Source: Centropus unirufus (Eukaryota; Chordata; Aves; Cuculiformes; Centropidae). Taken from it: 64,000 nt of DNA. The notes under the pieces are model-generated. The model was not told where the DNA came from, did not search any database, and saw only the letters and a list, made by a program, of their open reading frames with translations. How positions within the stretch are numbered: position 1 is the stretch's first letter; each line of letters starts with the position of its first letter. Below, piece after piece: positions 35,801-47,800 of this stretch. The stretch is taken from the NCBI GenBank assembly GCA_013397695.1, contig VYZI01000021.1, positions 3,530,590-3,594,589 of the forward strand, written 5' to 3'. A program made the translations under genes and the position numbers.

Positions 35801-37575
35801 CCAGTGTCCTCTTTTCAATCATGTCTAGCCATGCTAATCCATCTACCTGGAGAAAACAGGGTCTTTTCTGGCCAATACTGGTTTTCCAGAATTGCTTGGT
35901 TTCCTGATACAATTGGTAGTGAGTCCTCATGGAAGGTGGTTTTACTCTCTGGCAATTCCCTTCACTCCTTATTCTCTGTTTTATTCCCATCTGTGTCCCA
36001 CCCTTGAATTTAAGTTAGAAGAATAGGAAGAGGCTAACTAAATCCAGCCACTGAACTCATTCTGTATGAATGTATATATGCACATATGTACATTTCCACT
36101 GGATTATGAGCAGCAGCAGAAAGAATTTGTAATTGATACATATTTTGATTAAAAAATACGAACCAATTTAGCATTGACAGAATCATGCAGCTGGGTGGCA
36201 TAAGCTGACTTTGTCCTCATGGCAAACATACTTCAGATAAAATAGCACAACACACAGATTCTTTTGATGCATTATGTATTGTCTTGGACAGACATCCTAA
36301 TGCCTCCTATAGATTTGGCCTTGAAATTAATTTTTATAGCTTGGTATATGTTGCTTTAAAAGAAACCTGCCACTTGCTATCTCTGTACCCTTGCAGAAGC
36401 TTGCCAAAAAAGGTTTTCCTCTTTTTCCTGGAGAATTATTTGTTTTTCCTGACACAAAGGAGAGTGCTTTGTCATTGTTTTCTGTATAACATTGATGGAT
36501 TTCATGTTGAATGGGTATTGGGTTTTAGTTAAACATGACAGGGGAAGAGATTTATAGTCAGTGGCTGCAGAGGTTGTTTGAAAGGCCCAATAATGCTTCA
36601 CTGCACAGATGTGTTTTCAGTGTTCTCTAATGGTAAAGAACCAACCGGCTCATATACACTCCACCCTCATTACAGAGCTATCCGTGAAAAGCCGAGTGTT
36701 AACAACTATATAGGTTTTCTTTCTTTAGAGTTTCAAAGTAAACAGGATTCAAGGAGCAGCCTTATGTCAGGAATGCTGTACTAATGAGGACAAATTATAT
36801 TCTAATCAGGTTTCTCCATTATTAATTCACTGTTATTCTTCTCTCTTTTTTTTCCCCCTCTCCTCCTCTTTGTGTCCAATTTAAAGTTGCAGAAGAAACA
36901 TGGGGTGGAGTGTTTTTCTTCTGGTGCTTGTTATTCATATTAAGTAGTCTATTCTGCCTTTAGTGTGATGGTGGGTGTTAAGAATTTAAATCCTCCTAGT
37001 GCATTGATAGGATAATATGAATCACTACTCAGAAAAAAAATCCTGTATGGATCTCAACAGCAAAGGAATAGTTGTGTGGTTGAATATATTTCAACACACA
37101 AAACATACTCATTTTGGTTCACCCGAGGCCTATATAACTTCAGATTTTTTTTAAGAGAGTTTCATATGTTACTTCTGCAGAGAAATTTGAAGAAGAAAGT
37201 AGAAATATATAAGGCATTATTAAAATAGAATTGTTATTTGCTTTTCTATAATTTTTCCATATTTTCTTAAACCAAATCCTAAAACAGACTTGGCAGTCCC
37301 ATTGAAATGTAATCATGATAGGGGAATAAAAATAAACTTCACTTGCATGCATTACATTTTTTATTGTCTGCCCCCCTTGGTTTTGGACTTCAAAAAGTGA
37401 AGACCAGCTCATCTCTCCTGGAGAATAGGTAGCGAACCATGCTAAGTGCCATCTCACAGGGTGTGGGAAAACATTTGATTTCCACCATAATCACACTGGC
37501 ATGAATCCTTACTATCTCTAGCAGATACGCGACAGTCAGGATCTCCATAGCAGCTTGGCAGGAGCTGCAGAGCTG
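32808..37575. other. Unique non-coding DNA with candidate regulatory stretches
   Basis: No gene seen. Two AT-rich stretches, about 33770-33960 and 35390-35530, carry dense TAAT/ATTA, AATTGATTAAC and TTAATTAAG words with low simple-repeat content, the look of homeodomain-rich conserved enhancers. This is a guess from composition only. A pyrimidine-rich tract lies at about 36840-36872. Confidence 0.5.
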
Positions 37576-38060
37576 CAGCAATAGAGAAACATTGTACTGG
37601 AAGGAATTGCCTGAGTCACTGAGTCCAGTCCTCTGCCGTTGCAAGCTACTACATCGTATAATTCCTTTCCTCAAACAATTAAGCTCCATCTTAAAAAAAG
37701 GCTCCTGTGTTGAGTACAGTTTGGATTGTTAGAAACCTTCTTCTCATTCCTAGCCTAAATAGTTGCTTACTGACATCATTTTTTCTTCTGCCAGCATTGT
37801 TCATGATTTTAATTTGTTCTTTATTTACCTACCCCAGCCCCACTTCATGTTTGCCCCCCCAGCAGTCATCTCCCTTATTTTTGCAAGGCTCAATTGACCA
37901 AGGTTCTTTAGTCATCTCTTGCAAGATGGCCTCTTTCCTCCTGTGATCTTATTGAGTCCTTCTTTCCAGTTTGAAATATCCCAGTATTCAAATTTGCACA
38001 ACGTATCCTGGATGAAGGCTCAGTAGGAACTGGTATCATGGCATTAGCACATCCTTAACC
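37576..38060 (-). mobile_element. Old CR1-type LINE fragment (3' part), antisense
   Basis: Read on the minus strand this is the 3' end of a diverged CR1 retrotransposon. The left edge gives CTTCCAGTACAATGTTTCTC, matching the CR1 terminal words for 'CCTTCCA...' followed by an ATTTCTATG-like end. Moving right come CCAGTCCTCTGCCGTTGCA, CAATTAAGCTCCATCTTAAA, AGCAGTCATCTCCCTTATTT, CAAGATGGCCTCTTTCCTCC, TCCTTCTTTCCAGTTTGAA and ATGGCATTAGCACATCCTTA, all in the order of antisense CR1 elements I recall from bird genomes. The 5' part including most of the reverse transcriptase is missing, as is usual for CR1. High divergence suggests an old subfamily. The right boundary is approximate. Confidence 0.8.
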
Positions 38061-38885
38061 TTCACTAGAAAAATTTAACCTGATAAACAGAAAAAAATTA
38101 CTTTACACTTGGTTATACTGTGTCAGTGGTTTACAGAAAGAACACTGACTTCTTTCTCCTTATTCCTTTCCAGCTGATATCCCATATTATAGGAAAGATT
38201 GTTGGTAATTTGCACGAAGAGTTGCACTTGGAATTTTTTTAGCTGAGTCCATTTTCCTCCTTGAGGTCACCAAATACTTGTAGACTCTGTCTTAAGGCTG
38301 AAGCATGCAGATCTGCATCTATTTAAGAACACACACCAAAAACCTCCCCCAAAACTGACCCCAAATCCAAGGAGTTGGCTGTATGATGGTGCTTCTACAT
38401 CTCTTTTCTTTCAGAGTTAGAAGCTAATTGCTTGTTAGGCAAGTTCACCTGGGCAGTAAAGAAAGCTTTTACAGTAATGAAAGAATCTTAAAGCATTTGG
38501 GTCTAAATTTTGGAAAAAGTTGGACGGAGTCAAATGGTTTATTTGTTTGCATAATAGTAGGAACAATTGTTCATATGGATAATGAAGTGCACTAGCTTGC
38601 CTTTAGTCAATCTGTGGATGCCATGTCAAGCAGGGCATCAAGCTAATTCTTTCACGTATTCTGTCACAAACCCAATTATAAAATATATCTGGGATAAATT
38701 GATGCTTTACTGTCTTTGTCATCCCTGTCCTGAGCTTTTGCGATAATTACATACTCTGTAACATAGAATGATCTTTCTGGAGCTTGGCTTATTCACAAGT
38801 GAATTAACCCTCAGGAAACACTTCCCCTGTCCACAGTGTCTGGACTAACTTTCATAACTTCCCACCAAGATGCACTTACATTTTA
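38061..38885. other. Non-coding spacer between two CR1 fragments
   Basis: Unique sequence with no gene. A C/A-rich patch lies at about 38325-38370. No remnant linking the flanking, oppositely oriented CR1 pieces was seen. Confidence 0.6.
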
Positions 38886-39126
38886 AGTTGTGGCCTCAAG
38901 TTACACAAGGGGAGGTTTATACTGTATATTAGAAAACATTTCTTCACTGAAAAGGCTGTCAAGCTTTGGAATAGACTCCCCAGGGAAGCAGTTGAATCAT
39001 CCCATTTAAGAGACATGTAGATATGGGGTTGGGGGACATGGTTTAGTGGTGGAGTTAGAAGTGCTAGGTTAAAGGGTTGGTCTTGATGATCCTAAAGGTC
39101 TTTTCCAACCTAAATGGTTTCATGAC
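38886..39126 (+). mobile_element. CR1 LINE 3' end, sense
   Basis: The segment runs TTGTGGCCTCAAGTTACACA, GGGGAGGTTTATACTG, TTTCTTCACTGAAAAGGCTG, GGACATGGTTTAGTGGTGGA, GGTCTTGATGATCC and TCTTTTCCAACCTAAATGG, which is the standard word order of the CR1 3' untranslated end. The terminal octamer region is mutated (TAAATGGTTTCATGACTAA instead of an ATTCTATG repeat). It is a heavily 5'-truncated, non-autonomous copy, less diverged than the antisense piece at 37576-38060. No target-site duplication is expected for CR1. Confidence 0.93.
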
Positions 39127-39539
39127 TAATTTCTGCCCACTCAGACATCTTCTCTAGCCCCATCACAAGAAGTGTCACAACTCAGTTCCCACAGGATGTC
39201 TATGAAGGAGGGTTCAGGTCTGTTCCAGGATCTTCCATGACGATTGATGCAACTTGGGTTTAATTCCTGCTTCTAATTCCAGAAGGTATTTCTTTCAGTC
39301 TTTCCATGTGCTTGGGTTCAGGATATATTTAAAGGAAAAGAGTGCTCAAAAAATAATTTTACAAGACCCCTCACTTTACTGATAAAGACCCCTGATGCAA
39401 CCCAAATAGAGGTGACAGCCAACATGGAGCATACTGCAAGACAGTGGCCTGCTTTTGAGATATAACTAACCTGAGCTGCATCTGCCTTTAGTTCTTAAAT
39501 ATCTGTCCTGAATCTGTGGTCTTCATTGCTATAAATATT
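39127..39539. other. Non-coding DNA up to the assembly gap
   Basis: Unique sequence, no gene or repeat recognised. Confidence 0.6.
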
Positions 39540-39589
39540 NNNNNNNNNNNNNNNNNNNNNNNNNNNNNNNNNNNNNNNNNNNNNNNNNN
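39540..39589. other. Assembly gap (50 N)
   Basis: Exactly 50 consecutive N. The round number suggests a placeholder gap whose true length is unknown, so any feature crossing it cannot be read. Confidence 0.99.
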
Positions 39590-41564
39590 TGTCATCTGAA
39601 TAAAAATAGTGCATTTCATTTAAAGTCTAGTTTGTGCTGCAAAGTATCAATGTAATACAATGTGTTTAAGACAGTTTTTTTAATGCTTATTTCCCCCTTT
39701 CAAATTGGATGCTGGCTTTCCATTTGAATATTGAGCTACCTGAACTGAATTATTTATCAACTTTAATTGGATTTGCAGACAAGTCATATTTGCACATCTT
39801 TTCTAGGAAAAATGGAATTCTTTCTGGGAACTTTTTAAAAACACCAGGTTGAGGACACACAGCTAATTAACTTCACATTTCCTGTCAAATTCATCCTTTC
39901 TTTCATTCTCTTTTTTTTTCCCACTTTTTGTCTACTCTGGAAAACTCAATGCGGGAAATGATGCTGTAGCTCACTGACTAAACGAAAACATGTTACAGCA
40001 CACATTTTCTGTCTAAAGTTAGGAGGATTTTTGATAATTATTAGTAATTATTGGTATTTCTATATTACTTAAATTCCAACAAATGGATGAGCCCTGTTAT
40101 ATTAAGCCTATCATGAGCACAGAATGAGACTCCCCTTTGGATGGTGCTTACCATGTGGCTGTCAGAAGTGTCTCATGTCTCCAACCACCTGCAGAAGTCA
40201 GATAATGCAGACATTCTAGACATTCTCCTTGCCCTACCCTGTCTTCTTTACAGGCTGAACTAAGTTTATATTTGCCACAACACAACATCAAACCTCAAAT
40301 ATGCTATTCACCCTAAATTATATCTGTGTAATGCTTATGAAGAAGTTTTCTGGCTTCTCCAGTATGCAGTGCTGTCAAAGTTGAAGAAAATCACTTCTGA
40401 GTGGAATCTGCAGTGTGACACCATGGAAACTAGAGGAGAATTTTGTGTGGTGTCTTTGCCTGTATGGTATCCCTCATTGCTGATAATATGAGGATTGAGT
40501 TTTAAATGCTACTTTGAAGCACGGGAAATTTGTAAGTCCAAATACAGTCCATCCATTTTATGATTAAAAAACCCCTGTGTTAATATGTTAATCAAAAAGA
40601 ACATAAATTTTATGTAGTTACTCATAACTTTATAGAATGATTACATGTAACTACATTGTTATTACTGTCTCAAAATTACGCTATAATTATATTTAGTTAA
40701 TTGCAGAAGCAATTGATGCATGGCCAGAATTCATTTATATAAATCCCGACTAAGCATTGAATTGACTAGGAAAGTGAGGTAAATCTAATTGAGATAGATT
40801 GTGCAAACCTAATCAACAGGGATATTTAATGGCAAAGAGAACAAAGAATTAAATAAAGCAATTCAAAGGCTATTCAGAAGAGTGGATATATGAGATAATA
40901 GGGTTCTCCATCTCTGATGTCATCTCTCTGATACAGTGACTCATTCCCTGGTATTTTTTTAGTTGGTTGCTGGTTTGAACTACCTATAAAGATACCGATG
41001 CTCATTTATACATGGAGGAAAAGTTTTGCTGTTTTATATGGGATTTTATCCTGGTATTGCCCATCCTACTTCCAAATCCTACTGCTTTGCTAAAATCTGG
41101 AGGATGATTAAAGACTTGTTTGCTGCCGTCATCTCATTTATCCTTAGCTATTATGATTCTGTGATAAAATCGTGATCAGTCCTAAGAACTTCAAATTTGC
41201 TCTTAATCGTTCAACTCAGTTTTCTAAGAAAGGGGTCCTGTATTGTTAGAGCTGCCACTGGGTGGCTGGAAAATATAATGTGGGACATAGGAGAGTTTCA
41301 CACTCTTTTGAAGTTGGATGTGAAGGCCAGGTGTGAACAGAGTATCTTAAAATATCATTAGACAACTGTAGGTTGGTGACTCAATCAAACTATAGGCTAC
41401 GTTACCCTGATAACTGAAAAGAAGGCTGAAGACCTTTTCTACATTTCCCACTCTGAGTGCAATCTCCTAGGAACAGGTAGGGAGTTTGAGGGTTGAACTT
41501 AGGACAAATGCTGTTATATCAGCTGATAATTTCCAGTTTGAAGAACACAGGCTAGTTCTGACCT
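39590..41564. other. Unique AT-rich DNA with candidate conserved element
   Basis: No gene seen. At about 40560-40870 the sequence is dense in homeodomain-type words (GTTAATATGTTAATC, TAGTTAATTGC, GCAATTGATGCATGG, TCTAATTGAG) without simple repeats, and has a small AATTGC-AGAA-GCAATT inverted repeat. This resembles deeply conserved developmental enhancers, but conservation cannot be judged from one sequence. Confidence 0.45.
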
Positions 41565-41590
41565 CATCCTTTGATTGCATCCTTTGATTA
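41565..41590. repeat. 13-bp tandem duplication
   Basis: CATCCTTTGATTG is followed directly by CATCCTTTGATTA, two copies differing at the last base. It is likely a small slippage duplication. Confidence 0.9.
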
Positions 41591-41868
41591 CATCTCTTGA
41601 ACCAGCTACAGAGAAAATGGGATGCACACAGCAGCTTTCCATCAAAGAGACCCTGCATGGCAGGATATTGAAAGGGTATTAAAATGGTTTTAATGTAGAG
41701 GAGGATTTGAAGTAAATAGCATATAATGATTTTTTTTTAAAGAAGGAAATCTGAAAAATCAACTTGCTCCTGTAGGTTACTTTCTCTTCTAAAAGCTGTA
41801 AGTTCATATTGATCTTCCTGTTAGTACATGCATGATGTTTATTGCCTTCCAAATCTTTATATTCATTT
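41591..41868. other. Non-coding DNA, no gene seen
   Basis: Short unique spacer between two simple repeats; nothing recognised. Confidence 0.6.
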
Positions 41869-41887
41869 TATATATATATATATATAT
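41869..41887. repeat. (TA)n microsatellite
   Basis: An uninterrupted TA dinucleotide run of about nine units. Confidence 0.95.
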
Positions 41888-43424
41888 TTGTATGCTGATC
41901 TGCCTTTTAGTCCTATAAAATATCTAATTTCACTGATTTTCCATACATATCTTAGATGATCACTTGGTGCCTGGATTTCAGTTACATATCTGAATACTGG
42001 TTGATATTTCTGAAACTTTAAAGCAAAACTTTTTGGTTTTTATCTGACTGCATTTTGAAATGACTCAAACATTTTAATTTAAAAGTAATATGTTTTTAAA
42101 GAATGCTTCAAAATAGGAGGAGAGATTATGCGTGCATGATTTTAATCCAAAACTGAGATGTGGAAACGCAGAGGCAGAAAGAGATGGACTTCCTTATTTT
42201 GATGGCAGAAGCTGTGGTACTGAAGTGGTGAGTCTAATAAACTAGAGGCAGATAGGCAGAGCAGATAATAGGAGAGCGGGGAAAGTCAGATGTTCACATT
42301 TTATAATAAAAGCACTATTTCTCTAGTGTTCATTATCACTTAAGAGTTAGAAATGCTGACTGCCATTCTAGATGAGTGCTAATACACTTGGTTAGAGTTA
42401 CAATGAATTTTAACCCAATTGGTTCATAAGCTATGAAATTCTAGCTTTGGAATCATACCATAAGCAGGACGAGCATAACCTTGAGTTTCAAATAAAAAAT
42501 ATTGATCAAAAGGTGAATGTCTTATTACTTGGAATTATATGCATATCCTGGAAACAACCTCCTGTTGATATATGGAGAGAAAAGCAGCAGCTTAAAAAAG
42601 TTGTATTGATGTTTGGGAGATTATTTTGGCTATATGAACACTGGTCAATGGATCTACATGCTATAGTAAAAAGGTTGCTTTTTCAGTAAAAAAAGAAACC
42701 AGGTACAGCACATGTGGTCAAGTATAGCAAGTATTCACAGAACAATAGGGCAAATTAACCTTGAGCTCTCAGTAACCATAGAAAAATACTTGGTAGATGA
42801 AAGAGCAGTGTTTCCTATGGTGATCTGAGTTTTCTCTAAGTGTTCATGCTGTTGTGTATGTTTAAAAATTGGTTTTCACTTGCCTATGATTCTCTTTTCA
42901 TGACATTTATCTTTATGAAGCAAAAAAGGGATAATATGACCCATATATTTGTCTTGGAAACAGGAGTTTTGTAAGGAGTCATAATCCAGATAGTTTATTA
43001 TAAGTACTTAAATACATTTGTTGATTTTATGTTGTTATGAAATTAACCATTTAGCCATGTGTGCATTAATTGAAAGTAAAAAATTTAATGTCATCAGAAA
43101 TACCAGCTCTTTGTTACCCACCTTCAGTTTACTCACCAGACTTTGAGGAGGAGCTGAAAATAAATACTTTAGAAGCTTTGCATACATATGATGTATTCCT
43201 CAAGTGTGACAATATGAATTCAAAGAAGGTGTCCGCAAAATCTATGTTGTATCAATGAGCAGGTTTGTAATGATCATAGCGTCCAGACGGTTGACCTCAT
43301 ACATTTCTGATGTAGGTAGTCAAGCAGTACTGTGGAGTGCTGATTGGAATGACTAATAATTCCAGTAGAGTCTCTACAACATAACAATGCCAACGTGTAT
43401 TGCCAGCAGCAGTGTAAGACCAGG
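41888..43424. other. Non-coding AT-rich DNA, no gene seen
   Basis: Unique sequence. The last 150 bases before the CR1 at 43425 may include more of that element, but I could not match them to CR1 words. Confidence 0.6.
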
Positions 43425-43967
43425 GGGTGCTGGTCAACAGCAAGGAGAACATGAGCCAGCAAGCAGTGTGCCCAGGTGGCCAAGAAGGCCAACAGCATCC
43501 TGGCTTGTATCTGAAATAGTGTGGCTAGCAGGACTAAGGAAGGGATTGTGCCCCTGTACTCGGCACTGGTGAGGCTGTACATTGAATACTGTGTTCAGTT
43601 TTGGGACCTCACTACAAGGAGGACATTGAGATGTTGGTGCTTATCCAGAGAAGAGCAATGAAGCTGATGAAGGATCTGGAACACAAGTGGAGAGCAGCTG
43701 AGGAAGCTAGGGTTTTTCAGTATGTAGAAGAAGAGGCTGAGAGGAGACCTTTTCTACAACTACCTAAAAGGAGGTTCTAGTGAGGTGTGTGCTGGTTTCT
43801 TTTCCCAGGTAAAAAGTGACAGGATGAGAGGAAATGGACTCTAAATTGTACCAGGAGAGGTTAAGACTGGAGATTAAATAGTTCAGTACGCATGGTAGTG
43901 TTGGTCTGATGGTTGGACTGGATGGTCTTGGAAATCTTTTCTAACCTTAATGATTCTATGATTCTAC
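43425..43967 (+). mobile_element. CR1 LINE 3' fragment with internal deletion
   Basis: This is the clearest mobile element here. It begins in the C-terminal part of the CR1 reverse transcriptase frame (GGGTGCTGGTCAACAGCAAG, GCCAAGAAGGCCAACAGCAT, GTGAGGCTGTACATTGAATA, TGTGTTCAGTTTTGGGACC, CCAGAGAAGAGCAATGAAG) and continues to the 3' end GGTTGGACTGGATGGTC, TTCTAACCTTAATGATTC, finishing in the avian CR1 octamer repeat ATTCTATGATTCTA. Stops and indels break the reverse transcriptase frame, so it is dead. Between about 43872 (GGAGATTAAATAG) and 43895 the usual stretch with TTTCTTCACTGA and the GGACATGGTTTAGTGG block is missing, indicating an internal deletion of roughly 150 bases compared with intact CR1 ends such as 38886-39126. 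Confidence 0.95.
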
Positions 43968-44783
43968 TGCTAGGAAACTCTTAATTCTTGGAATATTAAT
44001 ATTATAGTACATGTAAGTGTGTTGCCATGTGTGGGACTCATCACTGCAATCAAAAGTTACAAAGATGCAACACTTTGTTATCATCCTAATATTTTGAATT
44101 TACTTGGCTAATACTAAATACCATTTAGATACATAGAAATGATAAGAGCACATGCACAGTTAGAACTTGACTGTGAAACCCAGGCATACTGACATGCATT
44201 TGCACAAACCACACAGTGAGCACACTAAAATTATTTGTGCAAGCAACTGTTCAGTCCCAAATAACACAGGTTAGATAATAGCTAGTAATACCAAATGTTT
44301 TACTGTGCTACCAAAATCCCCGCACATTATGAATTTACAGTATCTGTGGATTCTGCGGATGTCGGTGAGAATTATGTTAGACCTGACACAATACAGGTCA
44401 AGAACATCTAGATGACATTTTGAACAGTCCCCAAAACTCCTTTTTGCCATCCATGTCAGGAATAAAAGACCCTTAAATCTTGACCCAGCCCTAACGGGTC
44501 ATCTATGACTGCATGAAATGGTAAATGCTGAACTGCAGATTTATGGCCTCTGTGCATGGTGCTCTCCCAGTGTTGGAGTTAGCCCTCAGCAGACCTCGAC
44601 TGCCATAGGACTGGCGAGCAAAGATTCGCAAGAACAGATCTGGCTCTAAGGACTTTGCTGCTGAAGCCCCGAACACCTGCTGCTACTGTTGATTTGAAGT
44701 AGAGTTTTGGGGTGCTCAACACAGATATAAATCAGGCACTTACTGTGCTTATTTTCTATTATTTTTCTCTCGTGATACCACAG
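43968..44783. other. Non-coding DNA with a 9-bp stem-loop
   Basis: No gene seen. TTGCACAAA at 44200-44208 and TTTGTGCAA at 44234-44242 are perfect complements around a 25-base loop. A GC-richer patch at about 44570-44690 is not recognised. Confidence 0.55.
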
Positions 44784-44839
44784 GGGTAAACCTGAAGTAA
44801 TTCCAACAGCTTCAGTGCAGTTGCTTTAGATTTATACCC
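44784..44839. repeat. Degenerate hairpin of the dispersed amniote repeat
   Basis: The left arm GGGTAAACCTGAAGTAATTC and right arm TTGCTTTAGATTTATACCC pair imperfectly (with one two-base gap) around a loop containing CAGCTTCAGTG. This matches the remembered pattern GTGTAAATCTGGAGTAACTC, TTGACTTCAGTGG, GTTACTCCAGATTTACACC. It belongs with the copies at 16910-16970 and 62908-62984. Confidence 0.55.
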
Positions 44840-47800
44840 ACATAAACAGGAGCCCTGTTTACCCATTGTTTCTAAAATATAGTGTTTCTCTTTCATATCA
44901 AACTTCAGTGGTTTATTTTATATTCCCTTACATCACATTTTATCACAGATAATCCAGGAATATTGTTTCTCTGAGTAATAAAATTGTTCTTTAGTGCATG
45001 ACCAGAGTAAGGGATGTTGTGTCTTTTAGACATCACATATAGACAAGGTATAAATGAGAGTTAATAACCATCAAATGTGTCTATTTCCTTTTCCTATAAA
45101 TTAGAGCATGCTTTCCTACTGAATTTTGCAAGAAGGAAAACAGACTCCCTCCTGCTGATATGGGGAAGCAATGCTAAATCTCCCTAAAGATTCACTCTGG
45201 CTTCTTACAGCTGTATGTTAGTACCTTTTTATATGCAATTTTACTTCATTTAGTCTTTAAGGTTGTGCCTGAGGTTAGTTTAAAAGGTTAGTTAAATGTT
45301 AATGGATGTTAATGCTGCAATTAAATTGTTAAATCAATTGAAAACTGTGGCTCCATCTCTATCTGTGTTAGTGCCAGCCTGAGTTGCATTGGCGTATAAA
45401 TTAAAAGCTGTAAATCTAGTGAAGTCTAATTAGAGACCAAATTTCTCATTTATCTTATTTTCACAGGACTGTAAGCACTGATAGATAATCAACGAAGGGC
45501 TAAAACTTTTTAACATTAAAAAACTATTTTATCTATTTCAGGACTCAGGTGACTGATTATAATTCAGATCCAATTACTGTAAAAGGTCATATGTGAAATG
45601 AAGTTCTTACAGACACTACAAGTTTTATTTTACAAGTTTGCATACAGCGCTGCAACATCTACCTCCCGAAAAGCGAAAGTAAATACATTGTACAAGATTA
45701 TATAGAAACACTCTTCAATTAGCCTCCCTCATGTAACCCTTTAAAGTTTGCTCTTGTCTTTGCTAGTGCATCATGTCTCCAATACTGCAGCATACGCTTA
45801 AACTTCCCAGGTTACATGTGTGGTAAGAATCTTGTTGGTCCTCTCCTTCAGCAAGTAAAAATAATTAGCAATATACTTAAAAACATTTGCCATGGACACA
45901 GGGTTGCAAAGTCTTGAATTGACGTGAATTATTATTTCCATTGTTATGTTCAATTAGCTACTGGCAATTTGCCATTTAGGAAAAAAAAAAAAGAAAAAAG
46001 CCTAGGCTATTTTATTTAGGCAGGTCTTGAGGAAAAGGAGATGCCAATCTTAATCCATCTTGCAGTGCCACAGTTTTCCGGATGTTTTCATGCAATAAAA
46101 ACACATGCTACTTAATCTTAGCTCCTCAAAGTTAAAAGTGAAATTTGATCATGCTGCTTCTGTTGGCTTATTTTTCCAACACCCCCTGTGATTCTCCCAA
46201 GTGTAGATCTTAAAGCTGCAAAAAGGCCAACAACAGATTGCAGTATGAGCATAGGGAGCAGCATCAAGACTCATTAGTTTACAAATAAACCACAAGACAA
46301 ATGTTTAAAATGTTTGTAGGTTCCAAATCACAGTTCTAAAATTGCATCTTTTTGGTCATGTAGGAGTGTTAGAAATGTTACAGTTTTAAATGCTGATTTC
46401 TTTTCTGGTGACTGTTCTTGGAGCACTCGGGGAAACATGTTTTGCTTTGGGGAAAAAAAAAACCTCTGTCCTAACCAATTAAGACTTTGTGGAAAAAACT
46501 TGTAAGTATTCTGCTAGAAGGCCTTCTTCCAAAGAAGCATCAGCTCATGTCCTTTCTAGTTTCTAGCTAAATTTCAACAGTCATTAAAACATAAAAAGAT
46601 ATCAAATCTGAAAATGAATTGCTGAATGACTTGAATGTTCTGAACTTTTCTCATTCCTAAATTTGCCACAAATTCAGATCTTCTAAAAACATCTTGATAA
46701 CAGACTGTAGGAAAAATGCCGCATTAGGTTGTGTGTCCCCTTGAGCAAAGGAAAGGATACTCTGTTTTTATTCTAAAAGATGGATGAGTTTCCCAACAGC
46801 ATTTTCTTTCTCATATGCATCAGTTTTGGTACTCATGGAGATGATGTACGAAAGTGCACAAAAAAACCCAAATTGTAAATGAATAATAAATAGTCAGATA
46901 TCCTCAGTGACATAAGCAGGGAGATCAACTGTGTATTCTTTTGTTAAATCATGCTTTTCCAATGATTTTCTTCCTTGATTATCTTATCTTTCCAATATTA
47001 ATCCATTTTTACATCGTAGGAGTTCTGCATCTTCATAAGAAATGAACAGGACCATTACTAACACTGATCATAAATCACTTTTATTAGAAGTGTTCTCTTA
47101 AAAATTCTAACTTTCTTTACTTTCATTTCTTTGGTAAAACAAGCCAGCAAAGAATAATATTTTTTTACTAAACATTCAGAGCAGTAAACAGTTGCCTTAA
47201 ACAAGACGTAGTATTATAAAGCAGGGCATAAAAATAATGATATTTGATCATTAAAGAGCACGTTCCACCCATAGTAAATGGAGCTCTTAGTAGAGATGAC
47301 TAAGCAGCATTACCAGTTTTCTTAACAATGATTATATAAAATATATGCCAGCTTGAGCTCACCATGAAACTGATAGTCTAGTCACACCAAAGTTTCCCCA
47401 CGCCTTTCTGAAAACTTGTTTTTTGTGACAACACTGCTGTGTAATTTCAATAGACATTTGAGAAAAAGTGATCTCAAAAGAAGTAACAATGCAGATACTC
47501 AAAATGTCAAGTCAGTGGTCTATTGCATTGTTAATGATAAGCTGAAGTTAACACAAAAATTGGAGACATGGAAGTATTTCTGCATAGTAGATCTGAGGCC
47601 TGTTTGGTTCATAAGAAATAGTCCTGTGAGGACTTAAAGGTTGGGTAGGTTCTTTGCAGGTTGATTGAGCTCTTCAAGGAGACTTTTAGTGCTGTCAAAA
47701 TATGGGACTTATGCATGGCTTCCTTGGATTGGGTGTGGGAAGGAAGAGGTAAGTCCTTGGGATGTTGATTGAGGCCACAGGCTGATGTGAATACCAGCAT

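Noticed and set aside
43275..43582. Overlapping open frames on both strands at the CR1 start
   Set aside because: They are remnants or shadows of the CR1 reverse transcriptase region rather than separate genes.
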